A DNA stretch of 64,000 bases. Source: Pelagimonas sp017744045. GTDB taxonomy: Bacteria > Pseudomonadota > Alphaproteobacteria > Rhodobacterales > Rhodobacteraceae. The position numbers and the translations under genes were made by a program. This document shows positions 61,643 through 64,000 of this stretch, piece after piece (position 1 is the stretch's first letter; each line of letters begins with the position of its first letter). Below the pieces are notes generated by a model. That model was not told where the DNA came from. It ran no database searches and saw only the letters and a list, made by a program, of their open reading frames with translations. The stretch is from assembly GCF_017744045.1 (NCBI RefSeq), contig NZ_JAGHRD010000021.1. One strand, 5' to 3'.

Positions 61643-62662
61643 ATGCTTCATCAAACTTTTGCCAGTTCAGCCCGCAAAGTCTCGCTTCGCAGCGTCCCCG
61701 CGACCCCAACCCATCGCTTTGTCATGTTCCTGACACCGGGCTTTTCCCTGCTGAACATGAGCGGCTTTCTCGAAGCTCTGGATCTGGCCAATCGCTTGCT
61801 CGGGCGCGAGGCGTTTCATTGCGCACTGTGTTCCGAAGACGGGTCACGAGTGCGCGCCTCTTGCGGTGTGATGATCCCGGTTGAGGCGGCGATGACCCAG
61901 CCCAAGGGCTCTGACAATGTGATTTTTAACATGGGCGCGCCGGTGGATTCGCTGGCGCAGCTCAGCGCATCGGCCAAAGCCTCGGTCAAATCCGCCTTTC
62001 GCCATTGTAAATCCGCGGCGATCATGGGGGCCTCGACCGAGGCTTTGGCGCAATCGGGATGCCTGACGCAATCGGCGACCTATTCGGTGCATTGGCGCAA
62101 TCTCGACTTTCTGCGCGAGACCTATCCAGAGCTGGAATTCAGCCGCTCGGCGTTGAATATTGGCGAACGCTGCGCCTCGGCCATCGGGGCGACGGCCGGG
62201 GTTGATCTGGCGCTGTGGGCAATTGACAAGAATGCCGGGCCCGATCTGGCGCGCAAATGTGTGGATGAGCTGAATTATACCGCGCAATATAAGGTGCAAA
62301 CCCTGTCCAGCGACGCCCATCCGGCGCTGTCTCATATCGACAATGACAAGATCCGCAGCGTGGTGGCCGAGATGGAGCGCTGTATCGAAGACGTGCCCAC
62401 CGCCCAGTATTTCGCCGATTTCGCCGGGATTTCCGGGCGCCAGCTAGAGCGGTTGTTTCAAGAGCATCTGGGCCTGCCGCCCAAACGTTTCTTTCTGCAT
62501 CTGCGGCTGGAACGCGCGCGCAACCTGCTGCTGCAAACCGAAATGAGCGTGATGGAGGTCGCAGTGGCCATCGGCTTTGGCACCTCCAGCACGTTTTCCA
62601 AGAAGTTCCGCGAGCATTTCGGCCAGGCCCCGGGGCAAATCCGGCGCGGACGGGCGGCATAG
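61643..62662 (+). CDS. GlxA-type AraC regulator, third copy
   Basis: 339 aa, starting 8 nt after the second copy's stop, so both are likely one transcript. DJ-1-like N-terminus (MFLTPGFSLLNMSGFLEALD) is more diverged, with a cysteine (FHCALCSEDG). The C-terminal AraC domain is TAQYFADFAGISGRQLERLF and MEVAVAIGFGTSSTFSKKFR. Confidence 0.85.
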   Translation: MLHQTFASSARKVSLRSVPATPTHRFVMFLTPGFSLLNMSGFLEALDLANRLLGREAFHCALCSEDGSRVRASCGVMIPVEAAMTQPKGSDNVIFNMGAPVDSLAQLSASAKASVKSAFRHCKSAAIMGASTEALAQSGCLTQSATYSVHWRNLDFLRETYPELEFSRSALNIGERCASAIGATAGVDLALWAIDKNAGPDLARKCVDELNYTAQYKVQTLSSDAHPALSHIDNDKIRSVVAEMERCIEDVPTAQYFADFAGISGRQLERLFQEHLGLPPKRFFLHLRLERARNLLLQTEMSVMEVAVAIGFGTSSTFSKKFREHFGQAPGQIRRGRAA

Positions 62663-62671
62663 GTGCCTAGG

Positions 62672-62817
62672 CCCCGGATTGCCCCGCAATCCGGTTCGCA
62701 CCCGACCCGCCCCCAGGGCGGGTGCGAATTTCTACAGCGCGTTACCTATACAACCTTTGCTTTTTAAGGCTCAGGAGGGGATGCAAGATAGCCCGCCCTC
62801 GGGTCGGGCGCGAACCT
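62672..62817. repeat. Dispersed nested-hairpin repeat, copy 6
   Basis: CCCCGGATTGCCCCGCAATC hairpin, then TTCGCACCCGACCCGCCC and GGGCGGGTGCGAA, with a second arm GCCCGCCCTCGGGTCGGGCG at 62791-62817. It lies at the 3' end of the third regulator in a 332-base gap that has no other gene. Confidence 0.74.
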
Positions 62818-62994
62818 TGTGTTTTTCTGTCGAACCAAGCCGATAGACCGAAGGGCAGTTCGGTTCTGGGGTCAGGACCAAACCCACGCGATTTTCAAAT
62901 CAGAACAAAAGCTCCTGTCACCCCATTATGACTGGCCCCGCCCCCCGGCCCCGGTCATAAACAAGGAAACCCATTCGCGGCAGGAGCGCGCCCC

Positions 62995-63813
62995 ATGTCC
63001 ACCTATTACGCCCCCAAGGGCGGCCTGCCCGGTCAGGATCAATTGCTGACCGACCGTGCCATTTTCACCGATGCCTATGCGGTGATCCCCAAGGGCACGA
63101 TGCGCGACATCACCACCAGTTTCCTGCCTTTTTGGGAGGAGACGCGCCTTTGGGTGATTGCCCGCCCGATGACCGGCTTTGCCGAAACCTTTTCGCAATA
63201 TATCATGGAGGTCGCGCCCGGTGGCGGCTCGGACCGCCCGGAAACCGATGCACGCGCGCAGGCGGTGCTGTTTGTGGTCGAAGGCGCGATCAGCCTGAGC
63301 GTCAACGGCGACACCCATGTGCTGGAACCCGGCGGGTATGCCTATCTGCCGCCCAATTCCGGCTGGACCCTGCGCAATACGGGCGATGCCCCGGCGCGCT
63401 TTCACTGGATTCGCAAAGCCTATCAGGCGGTTGACGGGCTGGACGCGCCCGATGTTCTGATCCTCAACGAACAAGACATCGCACCCACGCCAATGCCCGA
63501 CACCGACGGCAAATGGGCCACCACCCGCTTTGTCGACCCCAACGATCTGCGCCATGACATGCATGTCACCGTTGTGACCTTTGAACCCGGCGGGGTGATC
63601 CCGTTTCTGGAAACCCATGTGATGGAACACGGGCTTTATGTGCTCGAGGGCAAGGCCGCCTATCGTCTCAACAATGATTGGGTCGAGGTGGAGGCCGGCG
63701 ATTTCATGTGGCTGCGCGCCTTTTGCCCACAGGCCTGCTATGCCGGGGGGCCGGGCAAGTTCCGCTATCTGCTCTATAAAGACGTGAACCGCCACGCGCC
63801 ACTGGGGCTGTAG
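62995..63813 (+). CDS. allE: (S)-ureidoglycine aminohydrolase (bicupin)
   Basis: 272 aa. Two cupin domains; N-terminal QLLTDRAIFTDAYAVIPKGT and the C-terminal core PGGVIPFLETHVMEHGLYVL with metal-ligand E, H and H. These are the pattern of AllE/YlbA, which removes ammonia from ureidoglycine to give ureidoglycolate, the AllA substrate. A good ribosome site (AGGAG, 8 nt) precedes the ATG. Not next to the other ureide genes on this replicon. Confidence 0.9.
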   Translation: MSTYYAPKGGLPGQDQLLTDRAIFTDAYAVIPKGTMRDITTSFLPFWEETRLWVIARPMTGFAETFSQYIMEVAPGGGSDRPETDARAQAVLFVVEGAISLSVNGDTHVLEPGGYAYLPPNSGWTLRNTGDAPARFHWIRKAYQAVDGLDAPDVLILNEQDIAPTPMPDTDGKWATTRFVDPNDLRHDMHVTVVTFEPGGVIPFLETHVMEHGLYVLEGKAAYRLNNDWVEVEAGDFMWLRAFCPQACYAGGPGKFRYLLYKDVNRHAPLGL

Positions 63814-63866
63814 GAAAAGGCGGGCGACCTCTCGGAGGTGTCCCTCTTTACGGAAGGCGTAGCATG

Positions 63867-63881
63867 TCATACATTGTATGA
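63867..63881 (+). promoter_or_regulatory. Palindromic operator before the RHH gene
   Basis: TCATAC-ATT-GTATGA is a perfect inverted repeat overlapping a TATGATAT promoter-like box, 24 nt before the predicted TTG start, typical of ribbon-helix-helix autoregulation. Confidence 0.55.
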
Positions 63882-63905
63882 TATAGACCGACGCAGGAGC
63901 ACGAT

Positions 63906-64000
63906 TTGGGCACCTCTCCCTATTCCATCCGTCTTGATGACGAGCTGCGCAAATCGCTGGAACGCGAGGCCGAGATCGAAGATCGCCCGCCCGCGCAGCT
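63906..64000 (+). CDS. Ribbon-helix-helix (antitoxin-like) protein, N-terminal part (cut by window)
   Basis: The frame begins at a TTG (63906) after GCAGGAG and continues past the window edge. The visible residues SPYSIRLDDELRKSLEREAE have the RHH pattern: a short strand (YSIRLDDE) and a helix, as in CopG/ParD-type DNA-binding antitoxins. No ATG fits: the nearest upstream one meets a stop after one codon. Toxin partner not visible. Confidence 0.6.
   Translation, partial: MGTSPYSIRLDDELRKSLEREAEIEDRPPAQ

Overview
The window looks like part of a large RepABC plasmid or chromid from a Roseobacter-group alphaproteobacterium (Rhodobacteraceae). Reasons: a complete repABC module with two parS sites and a countertranscript-RNA gene, high GC with dense short-gap operons, and a typical marine-alphaproteobacterial gene content (ureide/purine breakdown, sarcosine oxidase, Liv ABC transporter, GlxA-type AraC regulators). 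No tRNA, rRNA, CRISPR array or transposase gene was seen. All calls come from reading sequence and recalled family motifs; no database search was run.

Layout. 1-1.8 kb: end of a LysR gene and an AT-rich RTX protein. 1.9-5.3 kb: ureide operon (PuuE-UraD fusion, AllA, nucleobase permease). 5.5-8.7 kb: flavin monooxygenase and cupin, divergent from an AraC regulator. 8.8-22.9 kb: a large accessory block I cannot assign to a described system. It has a three-gene + strand set (1139-aa coiled-coil protein, 436-aa protein with hydrophobic segments, 334-aa protein with a PD-(D/E)xK-like motif). A tight four-gene minus-strand operon follows (245-aa-class unknown, winged-helix/TolB-like/TPR regulator, vanadium-haloperoxidase/PAP2 protein with an AFG-repeat N-terminus, S8 peptidase), then two + strand unknowns. 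23-28.9 kb: MFS transporter, small regulators, an unknown gene paired with an atypical winged-helix gene, and urate hydroxylase PuuD. 28.9-32.8 kb: parS sites, repC, ctRNA, repB, repA and a DnaA-box-like inverted pair. 32.9-37.1 kb: a partial type II secretion set (prepilin peptidase, GspG, J, I, H, F) with a VOC-fold gene inside. 37.2-44.5 kb: miscellaneous genes (UDG-like, hydrolase, LplA-like, MFS, ADH), some of lower GC. 44.8-50.4 kb: livKGFHM plus an alpha/beta hydrolase in one operon. 50.6-52 kb: HxlR regulator divergent from a quinone oxidoreductase. 52.2-59.3 kb: soxB-PNPOx-soxD-soxA-soxG and a second FAD oxidoreductase. 59.6-62.7 kb: three GlxA-type AraC regulators. 63-64 kb: ureidoglycine aminohydrolase and the start of a ribbon-helix-helix antitoxin-like gene.

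How it works together. Urate import, PuuD, OHCU decarboxylase, allantoinase, ureidoglycine aminohydrolase and ureidoglycolate lyase form most of a urate-to-glyoxylate route spread over three loci of the window. The sarcosine oxidase block and GlxA-type regulators suggest breakdown of methylated glycines (glycine betaine, dimethylglycine or sarcosine). Six copies of a GC-rich nested-hairpin repeat family sit at gene 3' ends. The 8.8-22.9 kb block, with its own regulator and paired 11-bp tandem repeats in the divergent promoter region, is the best candidate for an undescribed system.
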